A stretch of 64,000 nucleotides of DNA. Source: Achromobacter aloeverae. Its GTDB lineage: Bacteria; Pseudomonadota; Gammaproteobacteria; Burkholderiales; Burkholderiaceae_B. The stretch spans positions 1 through 64,000 of the forward strand of contig NZ_PYAL01000003.1 in assembly GCF_004121055.1 (NCBI RefSeq), read 5' to 3'. Of this stretch, positions 36,665 to 49,983 are shown in pieces (the stretch's first letter is position 1; each line of letters opens with the position of its first letter). A program made the translations under genes and the position numbers. The notes beneath the pieces were generated by a model. The model ran no database searches. It was not told the origin of the DNA and saw only the letters and a program-made list of their open reading frames with translations.

Positions 36665-38098
36665 TCAATCGTGCTTGATGGAGATCGTCTTCAGGACGGT
36701 GAAACCGTAGAGCGCCTCGAACCCTTTCTCGCGGCCATGGCCGCTGGCCTTCACGCCGCCGAAGGGCAGCTCGATGCCGCCGCCGGCGCCGTAGTTGTTG
36801 ATGAATACCTGGCCCGCGCGCACCTTGCGGGCGATGCGGAACTGGCGCCCGCCGTCGCGCGTCCAGACGCTGGCCACCAGGCCGTAGTCGGTGCCGTTGG
36901 CGATGCGGACGGCGTCGGCCTCGTCCTCGAAGGGAATGGCCGCCAACACGGGGCCGAACACTTCGTCGCGCGCCAGCCGGTGCGTGAGCGGCACGTCGCG
37001 CAGCAAGGTGGGCACCTGGTAGTAGCCCTGTTCCGGCGCGCCTTGCTCCAGGCTGCCTTGCGCCACGGTCGCGATGCCGTCCTTGCGGGCGTCGGCGAGG
37101 AATTCGGCCACGCGCGCCTGCTGCGATTTGCGGATCAGCGGGCCGCAGTCCAAGTCGCTGCCGGCCGGTCCGGCGCGCAGCGCGGCGAAGGCATTGCCCA
37201 GGCGGTCCAGTACCTTTTCATAGATACTGCGTTGCACCAGCAGGCGGCTGCCGGCCGAGCACGTCTGCCCCGCGTTCTGCACGATGGCGTTGATGGCCAC
37301 CGGCAACAAGGCATCGATGTCGGCATCCTCGAAGACGATCTGCGGTGACTTCCCGCCCAGTTCCGTGATGACGGGCGTGTGATTGGCCGCGGCGGCCTGC
37401 GTGACGAGGATGCCGATAGCCGGCGACCCGGTGAACGAGATATGGTCGATGCCGGGATGCCGGACCAGCGCGTCGCCCGCTTCATGGCCATAGCCGGTGA
37501 CGATGTTGATGGCGCCGGGCGGAAAGCCCACGTCGGCGGCCAGTTCGGCCACGCGCAGCAACGACAGGCAGGCGTCTTCCGCCGGCTTGACCACGCAGGC
37601 ATTGCCCGCGGCCAGCGCGCCGCCGACGCTGCGTCCGAAGATCTGCAGCGGATAGTTCCACGGCACGATATGGCCGGTGACGCCATGCGGCTCGCGCAGG
37701 GTCAGCACGGTGTAGCCGTTCTGGTAAGGCAGGGTCTCGCCGTGCAGCTTGTCGGCGGCGCCGCCATAGAACTCGAAATAGCGTGCGATGGCCGTGACGT
37801 CGGCGCGGGCCTGCTTGGTGGGCTTGCCGCAATCGCGCGATTCCAGCTGGGCCAGTTCATCGAAATGGTCCAGCACCTTGTTCGACAGCTTGAGCAGCAG
37901 CCTGCCGCGCTCGGCGGCGGTCAGCTTGCCCCAGGCGCCGTCATAGGCGCGCCGCGCGGCTTGCACGGCGCGGTCGATATCGGCGGCGTTGCCGCGCGCG
38001 ATGCTGTCGAATTCCTGGCCGGTGGAGGGGTCGACCACGGGGATGCTGTCGCCGGAGGAGGGAGCGACGGAGCGATTGTCGATGTAGTGCTGATGCAT
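36665..38098 (-). CDS. Aldehyde dehydrogenase (betaine-aldehyde-dehydrogenase-like)
   Basis: 477 aa NAD(P)-dependent aldehyde dehydrogenase. Motifs: VPWNYPLQIFGRSVGGALAA, VVKPAEDACLS, general-base Glu in ITELGGKSPQ (about 246), nucleophile Cys280 in NAGQTCSAGSR, and the closing PFGGVKASGHGREKG. AAGGAG lies about 11 bases before the ATG at 38098; a frame 69 codons longer runs into gene-free DNA. No choline or polyamine genes are beside it, so the aldehyde is unknown. Confidence 0.92.
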   Translation of the reverse strand: MHQHYIDNRSVAPSSGDSIPVVDPSTGQEFDSIARGNAADIDRAVQAARRAYDGAWGKLTAAERGRLLLKLSNKVLDHFDELAQLESRDCGKPTKQARADVTAIARYFEFYGGAADKLHGETLPYQNGYTVLTLREPHGVTGHIVPWNYPLQIFGRSVGGALAAGNACVVKPAEDACLSLLRVAELAADVGFPPGAINIVTGYGHEAGDALVRHPGIDHISFTGSPAIGILVTQAAAANHTPVITELGGKSPQIVFEDADIDALLPVAINAIVQNAGQTCSAGSRLLVQRSIYEKVLDRLGNAFAALRAGPAGSDLDCGPLIRKSQQARVAEFLADARKDGIATVAQGSLEQGAPEQGYYQVPTLLRDVPLTHRLARDEVFGPVLAAIPFEDEADAVRIANGTDYGLVASVWTRDGGRQFRIARKVRAGQVFINNYGAGGGIELPFGGVKASGHGREKGFEALYGFTVLKTISIKHD

Positions 38099-38300
38099 GG
38101 CCGTGGTGTCTCCTTGTACGGTGGCCGGGGCAGCGGGGGCGCGTCGGCCGGTTTGTCTCTCGGAATATGGGTATCGTCGTCCGGCGCGGGCGCGCACGCG
38201 TGGCCGGCCGTGGGCACAGTCTACGCCGGCCGTGGCGGACAGGCCAAATCGATGCGGCATGGGGGGGCCGATGGCAGCCTGGCTGGCGTCATGAAAAACA

Positions 38301-38388
38301 CCCAAAGGCCGGATCGACGGATCGACGGATCGACGGATCGACGGACCGACGGACCGACGGACCGACGGACCGACATCGGGCCTTTGGG
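38301..38388 (-). repeat. Eight-copy octanucleotide tandem repeat inside a 10-bp inverted repeat, downstream of topB
   Basis: Positions 38311-38374 are four copies of GGATCGAC followed by four of GGACCGAC, all exact and in register. The block is framed by CCCAAAGGCC (38301-38310) and GGCCTTTGGG (38379-38388), a perfect 10-bp inverted repeat that would make the repeats the loop of a hairpin. It lies 84 bases after the topB stop in the direction of topB transcription and may be its terminator or 3' end. The rest of the gene-free stretch 38099-38471 shows no gene; the ALDH promoter is presumably near 38100-38200. Confidence 0.9.
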
Positions 38389-38471
38389 GTGTGCTGACCG
38401 CCGGCAGGCGGCGCGGGCCTGGTCCCGACGCACGGCATGGTGCGCCGTGCGGGGACGCAGCGCCTGGTGGC

Positions 38472-41162
<2,691 letters not shown>

Positions 41163-41223
41163 GAGTATCCAATGACGGCGGTCCGCCGCAGTAGCGCGGA
41201 TGATAAGAGGGGAGATTCGCCAC

Positions 41224-43911
41224 ATGCAAGTCACCGGCTCGTCGCACGCAGGATCTGAACAGCACATCTGGCGCCATTTCCTGGCCCGGACCACCCTGGC
41301 CCTGGGCCTGCTGCTGCTGGCGAGCGCGGCCTTGTGCTGGGTGGCGGCGAACTGGCCTCTTTTTTCCAAGATACAACGGTTGTCCAGTGTTCAGGTGGCG
41401 ATGGCGGTCGCCGGTGTCCTGGCAGCCGTCCTTTATGCCCGGGGCGCCGACAGCGCCAATGCCCGCCATGGCCGGGCCGCCGTGCTGGGGCTGGCGACGG
41501 TGCTGCTGGGCGCCCTGCTGGCGCTGATCGGCCAGACCTACCAGACCGGCGCGGACAACTGGGAGCTGTTCGCCGCCTGGGCGGTGCTGATGCTGCCCTG
41601 GGCGGTGGCCGCCCGCAGCCAGGGACTTTGGCTGCTGTGGGCCCTGCTGGTCAATGCGGCCGTGGTGCTGCTGCTGGGCGAGCGGGTGCTGGCCTGGTGG
41701 GGCCTGTTCGACGGCCCCGGTTTTCCCAGCCTGGTGGTCGCCGCCCTGAACCTGGTCCTGCTGGGCGTGTGGGAGTTCTGCGCCCGGCGCTGGCAGGCGC
41801 GTACCGGCATCGGGCCGCGGGTGCTGGCCCTGCTGGCCGTGGGCGTCCTGGTCCTCGCGCTGGTCTTCGGCGGCCTGGGCTTCGAGAACCTGGGGTCCTA
41901 TACCGGCGTGGCGTGGGTGCTGGTCACGCTGGCGCTGGCGGCGTTCTACGTCGTGCTGCGGCGCGACCTGGTGATCCTTGCCCTGCTGGCGGCGGGCGTG
42001 ATCTGCGTGTCCCTGCGGGTGGTGGGCGAGTGGCTGATGAACCTGGAGCCTGGCATCTGGGTGGTCCTGCCGCTCGCGGGCCTGCTGATGGGCGAGGCGG
42101 TGCTGGCCGCGCGCTGGCTGCGCCGGCTGGCGGCATCGACGCCGCGCGGGGCGGCCCGGACCCTGGCCGACGCCGAGCCCGCCGGGATCTCGGCGGGGGC
42201 GGAGGTCGAGCCGGCCGTGCCCGCGCCGGGGCGCGACCGTAGGGAGGACGCGGAGCCCGGCCAGGCGACCGGCTCGCCCATAGACCTGCAGACACCCGTG
42301 GCGCAACTGGCGGAGCTGCCGCCGGACCGGGGGCCGGCGCCCTGGTTCGTCCAGGGCCTGCTGGGCTTGAGCGCGTGGCTTGCCAGCCTCTTGCTGCTGC
42401 TGTTCCTGGGGGTCTCCGGCCTGATCTCCAGCGCGTCGGGCGCGCTGGTAGGCGGGCTGGTGCTGTGCGCCATCGGCGTGGCCATGGTGCGCGCCGCCGA
42501 GGGGCCGTTCTGGCGCCAATGCGCCACCGCGCTGGCCTTCAGCGGCCAGGTCCTGGTGATGGCGGGGCTCTCCGATGCCAATTCGCCGGCCAGCGCGGCG
42601 GTTTTCGTGCTGGCGCTGGCCATCGTGATCTACCTGTTCGGCCCGGACGCCATCCTGCGCTTTCTCAGCGGCCTGACCATGGTGGTGGCGGTCTATCTGC
42701 TTACCGCTTTCGCGGTCGAGCGCGCCCATGCCTACGACACGCTGGTCGATGCGGTACTGCGCTGGATCGCGTTCGACGACCTGCGCGGCATCGCATTGTG
42801 GCTGCCCGCGTCGCTGTTGACCGCCTGGGTGGCGGCGCTGGCCTTCATTTCCAATCCCCGCCTGTCGGCGCGTCGCCACGACGCCCTGCTGCCACTGGCC
42901 TGGTCCTTTGCCCTGGCCGCCCAGGCCAGCGTGGTCCTGGCGGCCGGCGTGCCGGTCTGGCACTTGCCGGACCTGTGGCGCACGTATGCGCCGTCGGTGG
43001 CCTACCTGGCGCTGGTGGTGATATTGCCGGTGGTGGCCGCCATTGCGGTGCTGCATCCCCGCCGCGCGGTGCTGGGCCGCGGCGTGCGCTACGGGGTGCC
43101 GCTGGGCCTGGCGGTGCTGGCCGTTTTCTGGCTGTCCTGGCCCGGCGTGGCCTATGCCCTGACCTGGCTGCTGCTGGGCTTCGGCCTGCGACGCGCGCGC
43201 CTGTTCCGCCTGGGCCAGGCCGCCGTATTGTTGTGTCTGGTCTTCTATTACTACCGCCTGGACACGCCGCTGCTGTACAAGGCGGCCTTGCTGGCGGGCG
43301 CGGGCGCCTTGCTGCTGCTGATGCGCGTGGCTGTCTGGGCGGTGCCGCGCCTGCGCGGTGTCGCGATGCCCCCGGCGCCGCGGCCCGCGCAGCCGGCGCC
43401 ATGGCGGGCGGCGCTGGTCGCGGCGGGACTGCTGCTGTGCCTGGGCATTGCCAACACGGCGATCTGGCAGCGCGAACAGTTGCTGGCGAACGGCCAGCTC
43501 GTGCGGCTGGAACTGGCGTCACGCGACCCCCGCTCCCTGCTGCAGGGTGACTATATGGACTTGCGCTTCGCCGCCGCGCAGGCGGTCGGCACGATGCAGG
43601 ACAACCTTCCCGCCAGCAATGGCGTGCTGCACGCGCCGCTCATAGACGCCTATCTGGTGCTCAAGCCCGACGATCGGGGCGTCGCCCAGCCCGTGCGCGT
43701 GCAGGTCGCCCCGCAGCCGCATGACGCGCAAGAGGTGGTGTTGCGCTACCGCCTGCGCGCCGATGGCGTACGCATCGTCACCAATGCCTATTTCTTCCCC
43801 GAAGGCCAGGGCGAGCACTATGCAGGCGCCCGCTATGGCGAATTGCGCGTCGACGACAGCGGCACGGGCCTGCTGGTGCGGCTGCTCGGCGAGGACTTCA
43901 AGCCGCTTTGA
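41224..43911 (+). CDS. Large membrane protein: DUF2157-, DUF4401- and GDYXXLXY-type domains in one chain
   Basis: 895 aa with about 20 predicted membrane helices. The N-terminal part ([40 protein letters not shown]) is DUF2157-like. A charged Pro/Ala/Asp-rich stretch lies about 310-375. Then a DUF4401-like membrane block with [12 protein letters not shown]. The C-terminus is a GDYXXLXY domain with [12 protein letters not shown] and a soluble tail. In many bacteria these are two or three neighbouring genes. GGGGAG nine bases upstream supports the ATG at 41224 (another ATG is at 41200). The function is unknown; envelope location is inferred. Confidence 0.8.
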   Translation: MQVTGSSHAGSEQHIWRHFLARTTLALGLLLLASAALCWVAANWPLFSKIQRLSSVQVAMAVAGVLAAVLYARGADSANARHGRAAVLGLATVLLGALLALIGQTYQTGADNWELFAAWAVLMLPWAVAARSQGLWLLWALLVNAAVVLLLGERVLAWWGLFDGPGFPSLVVAALNLVLLGVWEFCARRWQARTGIGPRVLALLAVGVLVLALVFGGLGFENLGSYTGVAWVLVTLALAAFYVVLRRDLVILALLAAGVICVSLRVVGEWLMNLEPGIWVVLPLAGLLMGEAVLAARWLRRLAASTPRGAARTLADAEPAGISAGAEVEPAVPAPGRDRREDAEPGQATGSPIDLQTPVAQLAELPPDRGPAPWFVQGLLGLSAWLASLLLLLFLGVSGLISSASGALVGGLVLCAIGVAMVRAAEGPFWRQCATALAFSGQVLVMAGLSDANSPASAAVFVLALAIVIYLFGPDAILRFLSGLTMVVAVYLLTAFAVERAHAYDTLVDAVLRWIAFDDLRGIALWLPASLLTAWVAALAFISNPRLSARRHDALLPLAWSFALAAQASVVLAAGVPVWHLPDLWRTYAPSVAYLALVVILPVVAAIAVLHPRRAVLGRGVRYGVPLGLAVLAVFWLSWPGVAYALTWLLLGFGLRRARLFRLGQAAVLLCLVFYYYRLDTPLLYKAALLAGAGALLLLMRVAVWAVPRLRGVAMPPAPRPAQPAPWRAALVAAGLLLCLGIANTAIWQREQLLANGQLVRLELASRDPRSLLQGDYMDLRFAAAQAVGTMQDNLPASNGVLHAPLIDAYLVLKPDDRGVAQPVRVQVAPQPHDAQEVVLRYRLRADGVRIVTNAYFFPEGQGEHYAGARYGELRVDDSGTGLLVRLLGEDFKPL

Positions 43912-44869
43912 CGCCCGATGTCCAGCGCGCCGCCCAGGCGGTGGTGGCCATGCGGAGAAACGTGGCGGGATCGCTGGCGGCCAGGGGCGTGAAGCCCAGC
44001 GCCTGCCAGGCGTGGTTCAGGGCCACGAGGGGCCGCGCCACGTCGAGCGCGGGTGCGTGGTTCTGCTTGGATAGCTTCAGGCCGCTATGCGGGTCGAGGA
44101 CCAGCGGCACGTGCATGACACGCGGCGGCGCCAGGCCCAGCATGCGCGCCAGCACGCGCTGGCGTGCCGTCGAGGTCAGCAGGTCGGCCCCGCGTACGAT
44201 GTCGGTGACGCCTTGCGCGCCGTCATCGACCACCACCGCCAGTTGATACGCCCACAGGCCGTCGGCGCGGCGCAGTACGAAATCGCCTACCGACCGCGCC
44301 ACATCCTGGCGCTGCACGCCCAGCCAGCGGTCTTCGAAGACTTCGATGCCGGGCGGCACGCGCAGGCGCCAGGCGCGCGCGCTACGTCCCGGCGGCAGGC
44401 CGTGGCGGCAGGTTCCCGCATAGGGGCGTTCGCTGTCGCCAAACGCGGGGTCGGACAGGGCGACGGGCGCCGCGCGCCCAGGCATTTCACCCGCGGCCGC
44501 GCCATTGTCGTTGTGCGCGTCTTCGCGCAGTGCCGCCGCCGCCGCGGCCTCGGCGATCTCGCGGCGGGTGCAGCCGCAGCCATAGACCAGGCCGCGTCCG
44601 GCAAGCGCATCGAATGCCTGCTGGTAGACCGCGTCGCGCGCGGACTGCCAGATCACTTCGCCGTCCCAATGCAGCCCCAACGTCTCCAGCTGTCCCATGA
44701 TCACGCGGTCGGCGCCCGGCACGCTGCGCGGCTTGTCCACGTCCTCGATGCGCAGCAGCCAGCGGCCGTCCGCCGCGCGCGCATCCAGATAGCTGGCCAG
44801 CGCGGCCACCAGCGATCCCGCATGCAGCGGTCCGCTGGGACTGGGCGCGAATCGGCCGACGTAGGTCAT
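43898..44869 (-). CDS. gluQ: Glutamyl-Q tRNA(Asp) synthetase
   Basis: 323 aa. It is a GluRS catalytic-core paralogue without the anticodon domain: [20 protein letters not shown] near the start (HIGH-like PLHAGS) and [10 protein letters not shown] (KLSKQ, KMSKS-like). The zinc site Cys are visible in [11 protein letters not shown] and in GTCRHGL, separated by an Ala-rich insertion of about 40 residues that is longer than in E. coli YadB. The enzyme glutamylates queuosine at tRNA-Asp position 34. Its 3' end overlaps the convergent membrane protein gene by 14 bases. Confidence 0.92.
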   Translation of the reverse strand: MTYVGRFAPSPSGPLHAGSLVAALASYLDARAADGRWLLRIEDVDKPRSVPGADRVIMGQLETLGLHWDGEVIWQSARDAVYQQAFDALAGRGLVYGCGCTRREIAEAAAAAALREDAHNDNGAAAGEMPGRAAPVALSDPAFGDSERPYAGTCRHGLPPGRSARAWRLRVPPGIEVFEDRWLGVQRQDVARSVGDFVLRRADGLWAYQLAVVVDDGAQGVTDIVRGADLLTSTARQRVLARMLGLAPPRVMHVPLVLDPHSGLKLSKQNHAPALDVARPLVALNHAWQALGFTPLAASDPATFLRMATTAWAARWTSGVKAA

Positions 44870-44976
44870 GGCAAAAAAGCAAAAGCGATGGGCGACATGC
44901 CGACATTAAACCGCAAGCCGACGGCCTTACGGGGACGGAGATCCCAAACCGGAATCCAGAACGAAACCCAAAACGA

Positions 44977-44998
44977 AACCGGCCCGTCAGGGCCGGTT
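44977..44998 (-). terminator. Rho-independent-type terminator of smg
   Basis: AACCGGCCC and GGGCCGGTT form a perfect 9-bp stem around a 4-base loop, 35 bases after the smg stop. On the minus strand it is followed by TTCGTTTTGG, a modest T-rich tail. Confidence 0.7.
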
Positions 44999-45033
44999 CG
45001 ATGCGCATGAGCGCGGGGCTGGGCAGCCGCGCG

Positions 45034-45495
45034 TCAGTGCAGGCGCCGCACGTCGCCGTCGTCGTCCAGCAATTCCTCGAGCACCAGGTTGTCGATGTCG
45101 GCTTCCTGGCTCCACAGCACCATCAGCGCCGTGATCTTGAGCTTGGCCAGCGGCACCGGCGACTCGGGCGCGGCCAGCGCGCGGTCGATGACGATTTCGC
45201 GCAAGGGCGCGGGCAGGACGCCAGCGGTTTCGAGGAAGGTGATGAAGCCGATGGCTTCGGTGCCCAGCTGGCGATATTCGCTGTCTGTGTAGACCCGCAT
45301 CCCGGTACCGGGTTGAGCAGCGAGGTCGACGCACCGTTCCGTGGTTTCCGCCAGGCCGTACAGCCAGCCTAGCGCATCATCGATATCTTCATGTTCGAAG
45401 CCAGCCGCTGCCAGGCGTTTCGCCAAGACATCCGCCGCGGGACAGGCTTGCGGCGTGTAGTAATTTTCGAAAAGGTAGACCAGGATATCGAACAT
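45034..45495 (-). CDS. smg: Smg/DUF494 family protein
   Basis: 153 aa, normal for the family. It starts MFDILVYLFENYY as Smg proteins do and ends with LMVLWSQEADIDNLVLEELL. It is an acidic, cytosolic helical protein; in other proteobacteria smg lies by dprA and topA/topB. Here it is near topB with two genes between, so the ancestral neighbourhood is partly kept; dprA is not in the window. The molecular function is not established. Confidence 0.9.
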   Translation of the reverse strand: MFDILVYLFENYYTPQACPAADVLAKRLAAAGFEHEDIDDALGWLYGLAETTERCVDLAAQPGTGMRVYTDSEYRQLGTEAIGFITFLETAGVLPAPLREIVIDRALAAPESPVPLAKLKITALMVLWSQEADIDNLVLEELLDDDGDVRRLH

Positions 45496-45554
45496 ATTGC
45501 GCCGTCTTCAGTCGTTGTTTGCCCAGTCGGCCCGCTTATCGGCAAACCAGCAAA

Positions 45555-45571
45555 CGTAAATTCACTTTACG
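45555..45571. promoter_or_regulatory. Inverted repeat CGTAAA-N5-TTTACG upstream of smg
   Basis: A 6-bp perfect inverted repeat with a 5-base spacer, in AT-rich DNA about 60 bases before the smg start and 160 before the divergent aldolase-like gene. It is operator-like in size; no regulator can be named. Confidence 0.35.
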
Positions 45572-45730
45572 CTTATTCATGTTGGGGGGCAACCGACGAT
45601 GCGGAGGGACAACACAGCCATAGGCGTCGAGTTACATACCTTATCAGTGACTTTGCGTTTTTTTCAGAGAATATTCAGAAATTTGATTGTATCGGCAATA
45701 ACACATTGCACTTTGACAAGGAGTACCCGT

Positions 45731-46891
45731 TTGGAAAATACCGAGATCGACCTTCAGGGCAGCGGCTTGCCTGCCTTGACGCTGCCCCCGCCGGCTCGCC
45801 CCGGCATGGTATTGGCCGACGTGGACACGCCGGCCCTGGTCCTGGACCTCGACGTCTTCGAAGCCAACCTGCGCACATTGCAGGATTGGGCGCGCCGCCA
45901 TGATGTGGCCTTGCGGCCGCACGCCAAGGCGCACAAGTGTCCCGAGATCGCGCTGCGCCAGATCGCGCTGGGTGCGCGCGGCGTCTGCGTGCAGAAGGTC
46001 AGCGAAGCGCTGCCCTTCGTCGCGGCCGGCATCGCCGACATCCATATCAGCAACGAAGTCGTCGGCGAGGCGAAGCTCGCCTTGCTCGCCCAGCTGGCGC
46101 GCCGTGCCCGGATCAGCGTCTGCGTCGACCATGCGGAGAACGTCGCCGCCCTGTCGCGGGCGGTGGCCGCGCAGGGGGCGCGGGTCGATGTGCTGGTGGA
46201 GATCGATGTCGGCCAGGGCCGCTGCGGCGTCGCATCGCCCACGGCGGCGCTGGAACTGGCGCGCCGCGTGGAAAGCCTGCCGGGCCTGCGCTTCGCCGGC
46301 ATACAGGCCTATCACGGCTCCCTCCAGCACCGCCGCGGCCATGCCGAGCGGGCCCAGGCCTGTCTGGAGTCGGCTGCCCGCGCGCGCCAGTGCGCCGAGG
46401 TCCTGCACGAGCACGGCTACGCCTGCCCCATCATTACGGGCGGCGGCACCGGCAGCGCGGAATTCGACGGCCCTGGCGATGTCTATACCGAACTGCAGGC
46501 CGGCAGCTACGCTTTCATGGACGTCGACTACGGCGCCAATGAATGGGCCGGCGAATTGAAGTTCGGCAACAGCCTGTTCCTGCTAGGTACCGTGATGAGC
46601 GTGCCGACGCCGGACCGAGCCGTGCTGGACGTGGGGCTGAAGTCCACCACCATCGAGTGCGGGCTGCCGAAGGTGCACGAGCGCGACAATCTTCAGTATG
46701 TCGCCGCCAATGATGAGCACGGCGTCCTGCGCGTGGCCGCCGGCACGGCGGCGCCAGCCCTGGGCGAAAAGCTGCGCCTGGTGCCGTCGCACGTCGATCC
46801 CACGTTCAACCTGCACAGCGAACTGGTGGCGGTGCGCGGCGGCGTGGTCGAAGGGGTGTGGCCGATCGCGGCGCGCGGCCTCAGCCGGTAG
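45731..46891 (+). CDS. DSD1/D-threonine aldolase-family PLP enzyme
   Basis: 386 aa from a TTG at 45731, supported by AAGGAG seven bases upstream; no ATG in this frame sits at a suitable place until GMVLADVDTPALVLD (residue 26), the conserved start of the fold. It is an alanine-racemase-type barrel with PLP Lys in RPHAKAHKCP (about 66), VQKVSEALPFV, then ITGGGTGSAEF and the C-terminal metal-site region VPSHVDPTFNLHSELV (His and related). The family cleaves D-threonine or dehydrates D-threo-3-hydroxyaspartate/D-serine. It is beside a polar amino acid ABC importer read convergently. Confidence 0.88.
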   Translation: MENTEIDLQGSGLPALTLPPPARPGMVLADVDTPALVLDLDVFEANLRTLQDWARRHDVALRPHAKAHKCPEIALRQIALGARGVCVQKVSEALPFVAAGIADIHISNEVVGEAKLALLAQLARRARISVCVDHAENVAALSRAVAAQGARVDVLVEIDVGQGRCGVASPTAALELARRVESLPGLRFAGIQAYHGSLQHRRGHAERAQACLESAARARQCAEVLHEHGYACPIITGGGTGSAEFDGPGDVYTELQAGSYAFMDVDYGANEWAGELKFGNSLFLLGTVMSVPTPDRAVLDVGLKSTTIECGLPKVHERDNLQYVAANDEHGVLRVAAGTAAPALGEKLRLVPSHVDPTFNLHSELVAVRGGVVEGVWPIAARGLSR

Positions 46892-46949
46892 CGCGGCCAC
46901 GGACACCACGGCGGCGGCGGAGAACAACCGCGGCCGCCGCCACGCCACG

Positions 46950-47658
<709 letters not shown>

Positions 47659-47678
<20 letters not shown>

Positions 47679-48315
47679 TGAGCTTCCTTTCCAGGCGCAG
47701 GCTGGCGCGCGACAGCGGCCAGCAGAGAATGAAGTAGATCGCCGCGGCCATGCCGTAGACCGTGAAGGGGTCGAACGTCGCGTTGGTGATGACCGTACTG
47801 GCCTTGGACAACTCGGTGAACCCGATGATGGAAGTGAGCGCCGTGCTCTTGACGATCTGCACGGCGAAGCCGACCGTGGGAGCGACGGCGATGCGCATCG
47901 CCTGGGGCAGCACGACGTGCCGCATCTGCTGCGCATAGCCCATGGCCAGGCTGGCCGAGGCTTCCCATTGCCCGCGGTTGATCGATTCGACGCACCCGCG
48001 CCAGATCTCGGCCAGGAAGGCCGCCGACCACAGGATCAAGGCGCTGCCGGCAGCCAGCCACGCAGGCACGTCGATGCCTGCCAGCGACAGGCCAAAGAAC
48101 GTCAGGAACAACTGCATGAGCAGCGGCGTGCCCTGGAAGAGTTCGATGAAAGCCCATGCAATGCGGCGCATCCAGCGCGGGCGCGATACGCGCATCATCA
48201 ACACGGCCAGGCCCACCAGGGCGCCGCCCGCGAACGCGACCACGGCCAGCAGCACGGTCCACCGGGCAGCCAGCAGCAGGTTGCGGACGATGTCCCACAG
48301 CGTGAAGGTCATCAT
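47659..48315 (-). CDS. Polar amino acid ABC transporter permease
   Basis: 218 aa with about five membrane helices (HisM/GlnP type). It has the FQGTPLLMQLF stretch that opens this permease family and the EAA loop ASASLAMGYAQQMRHVVLPQAMRI that docks on the ATPase. Its start overlaps the stop of the first permease by four bases (ATGA). Two different permeases imply a heterodimeric channel. Confidence 0.93.
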
Positions 48316-48980
48316 CGCGCCGTTCTCCCGAACAGGTGCCGCCCGAGCAGCCGCAGGACCTGGCGCAGCACGATGGCCAGCAGCAGGTAGATGGCCGTCG
48401 CGACGATGTAGACCTCGAAGGCGCGGAAGTTGCGGGACTGGATGAAGTTGGCCGCGAAGGAAAGGTCCTCGGCGGCGATTTGCGAACACACCGCCGAGCC
48501 CAGCATCACGATGACGATCTGCGACGACAGCGCCGGCCAGATGCGCGACAGCGCCGGCTTCAGGATGATGTGGCGAAAGACCTCCATCCGCGTCATGGCC
48601 AGGCTCGCCCCCGCTTCGTACTGGCCGCGCGGGGTGGCCGCGATGCCGGCGCGGATGATTTCCGCGCTGTATGCGCCCAGGTTTACCGCCATCGCCAGGC
48701 AGGCCGCCTGCATCTCGGCCAATTGCACACCCAGCGCGGGCAGACCGAAGAAAATGAAGAACAGCTGGATCAGGAAGGGCGTATTGCGGATCAACTCGAC
48801 ATAGGCGGTGACGAGGGGCCGTAGCCAGCGCGGCCCCTCCGTGCGTGCCCACGCCGCGGCTATGCCTATGGCCACGCCCGCCACGGCGCCCACGGCGATC
48901 AGTTCGACGGTTACGCCGAGTCCCTTGGCCAGCACGGGCGCGTAGCCGGCGAGCGACTGGAAGTCGAGTCGATAAGCCAT
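48312..48980 (-). CDS. Polar amino acid ABC transporter permease
   Basis: 222 aa, HisQ/GlnP-type membrane protein. Motifs ELIRNTPFLIQLFFIFFGLP and the EAA loop YEAGASLAMTRMEVFRHIILKPALSR are intact. It follows the binding-protein gene by 12 bases and overlaps the second permease gene; it pairs with that permease. Confidence 0.93.
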   Translation of the reverse strand: MAYRLDFQSLAGYAPVLAKGLGVTVELIAVGAVAGVAIGIAAAWARTEGPRWLRPLVTAYVELIRNTPFLIQLFFIFFGLPALGVQLAEMQAACLAMAVNLGAYSAEIIRAGIAATPRGQYEAGASLAMTRMEVFRHIILKPALSRIWPALSSQIVIVMLGSAVCSQIAAEDLSFAANFIQSRNFRAFEVYIVATAIYLLLAIVLRQVLRLLGRHLFGRTAR

Positions 48981-48992
48981 GCAGGTCGCCGA

Positions 48993-49775
48993 CTACAGGC
49001 CCGCCGGCAGGTCGCTACCCAGCCATTTCCTGGAGATGGTGTTCAGCGCGCCGTCCTTTTTCGCGTCGGCGAGGATGGCATTGACCTTGGCTTGCAGCGA
49101 CGACTCGCCTTTGTTCAGGCCGATGTAGCAGGGAGAGTCCTTGATGAGGAACTTGGTCTCGGGCTTCTTCGGGGGATTCCTGGCCAGGATGGCGGCCGCC
49201 ACGACGTTGCCCGTGGCAATCAACTGCACCTGGTTGGAGAGAAAGGCGCTGATGGTGCCGTTGTTGTCTTCATAACGCTTGATGGTGGCGTCGCCAGGAG
49301 CGATCTTGCTCAGTTCGATATCCTCCACCGCGCCGCGCGTGACGCCTATGGTCTTGCCCGACAGGTCGGCGGCCTTGGCGACCTTGACGCTGGCGGGACC
49401 GAATACGCCGTTGAAGAAGGGCGCATAGGCGTCGGTGAAGTCGATGACTTTTTCGCGCTCCGCGTTCTTGCCCATGCTGGAGATCACCAGGTCGACCTTG
49501 TTGGTCTGCAGGTACGCGATCCGGTTGGCGCTGGTGACCGGCACCAGTTCCACCGTCACGCCCAGGCGGCTGGCGATGAGCTTGGCGGTGTCGATGTCGT
49601 AGCCGACGGGCTTGAGGTCCGGGCCCACGGAACCGAATGGCGGGAAATCCTGCGGCACGGCGACGCGCAGGCTGCCGCTTTTCATGATGTCGGCCAGGGT
49701 ATCGGCGTGGGTGGCCGGCACGCCGGCCAGGGAGGCGGCGGCGCACAGCGCCAGCAGCAGTTGACGACGGTTCAT
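48993..49775 (-). CDS. Periplasmic amino acid-binding protein (SBP family 3)
   Basis: 260 aa with a Sec signal peptide (residues 1-24, ATHA-DT). Family-3 motifs: LRVAVPQDFPPFGSVGPD, GYDIDTAKLIASRLGV, and LVISSMGKNAEREKVIDFTD. It gathers an amino acid or derivative for the importer. GGGGAA lies just before the ATG. The promoter region to its right carries an ATACAAAAT...CATGCA motif shared with the GntR gene. Confidence 0.93.
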   Translation of the reverse strand: MNRRQLLLALCAAASLAGVPATHADTLADIMKSGSLRVAVPQDFPPFGSVGPDLKPVGYDIDTAKLIASRLGVTVELVPVTSANRIAYLQTNKVDLVISSMGKNAEREKVIDFTDAYAPFFNGVFGPASVKVAKAADLSGKTIGVTRGAVEDIELSKIAPGDATIKRYEDNNGTISAFLSNQVQLIATGNVVAAAILARNPPKKPETKFLIKDSPCYIGLNKGESSLQAKVNAILADAKKDGALNTISRKWLGSDLPAGL

Positions 49776-49824
49776 TCGGAGTTCCCCTGCATGGCAGTTT
49801 GAGGACGATTTGCACACCAGAACG

Positions 49825-49846
49825 GTATACAAAATCATCCATGCAA
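49825..49846. promoter_or_regulatory. Candidate GntR (FCD) operator A, ABC operon promoter
   Basis: GTATACAAAATCATCCATGCAA, whose ATACAAAA core and CATGCA end recur at 50736-50753 upstream of the GntR gene. It lies about 50 bases before the binding-protein start. GTATAC-type cores are known for FCD-class regulators. Confidence 0.45.
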
Positions 49847-49983
49847 TATGCGTGCCATCGTTTGCCGGGACGAGAATGGCCCGGCGCCCGGGGAACATTC
49901 CTGCCGGGCTCAGGCAAGGCGGCCCTGCTGGCGCACCACCATGAGGCATTGCGCACCGCCGCGGTGCGGCGAACGATGCCGCG

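Noticed and set aside
38311-38374. Octamer repeat as a CRISPR array
   Set aside because: The units are 8 bases, contiguous and without spacers; no cas genes are present.
45599-45730. N-terminal extension of the D-threonine-aldolase-like protein from an ATG at 45599
   Set aside because: The added residues are encoded by AT-rich leader DNA, have no family counterpart, and the TTG at 45731 has a well-placed AAGGAG.
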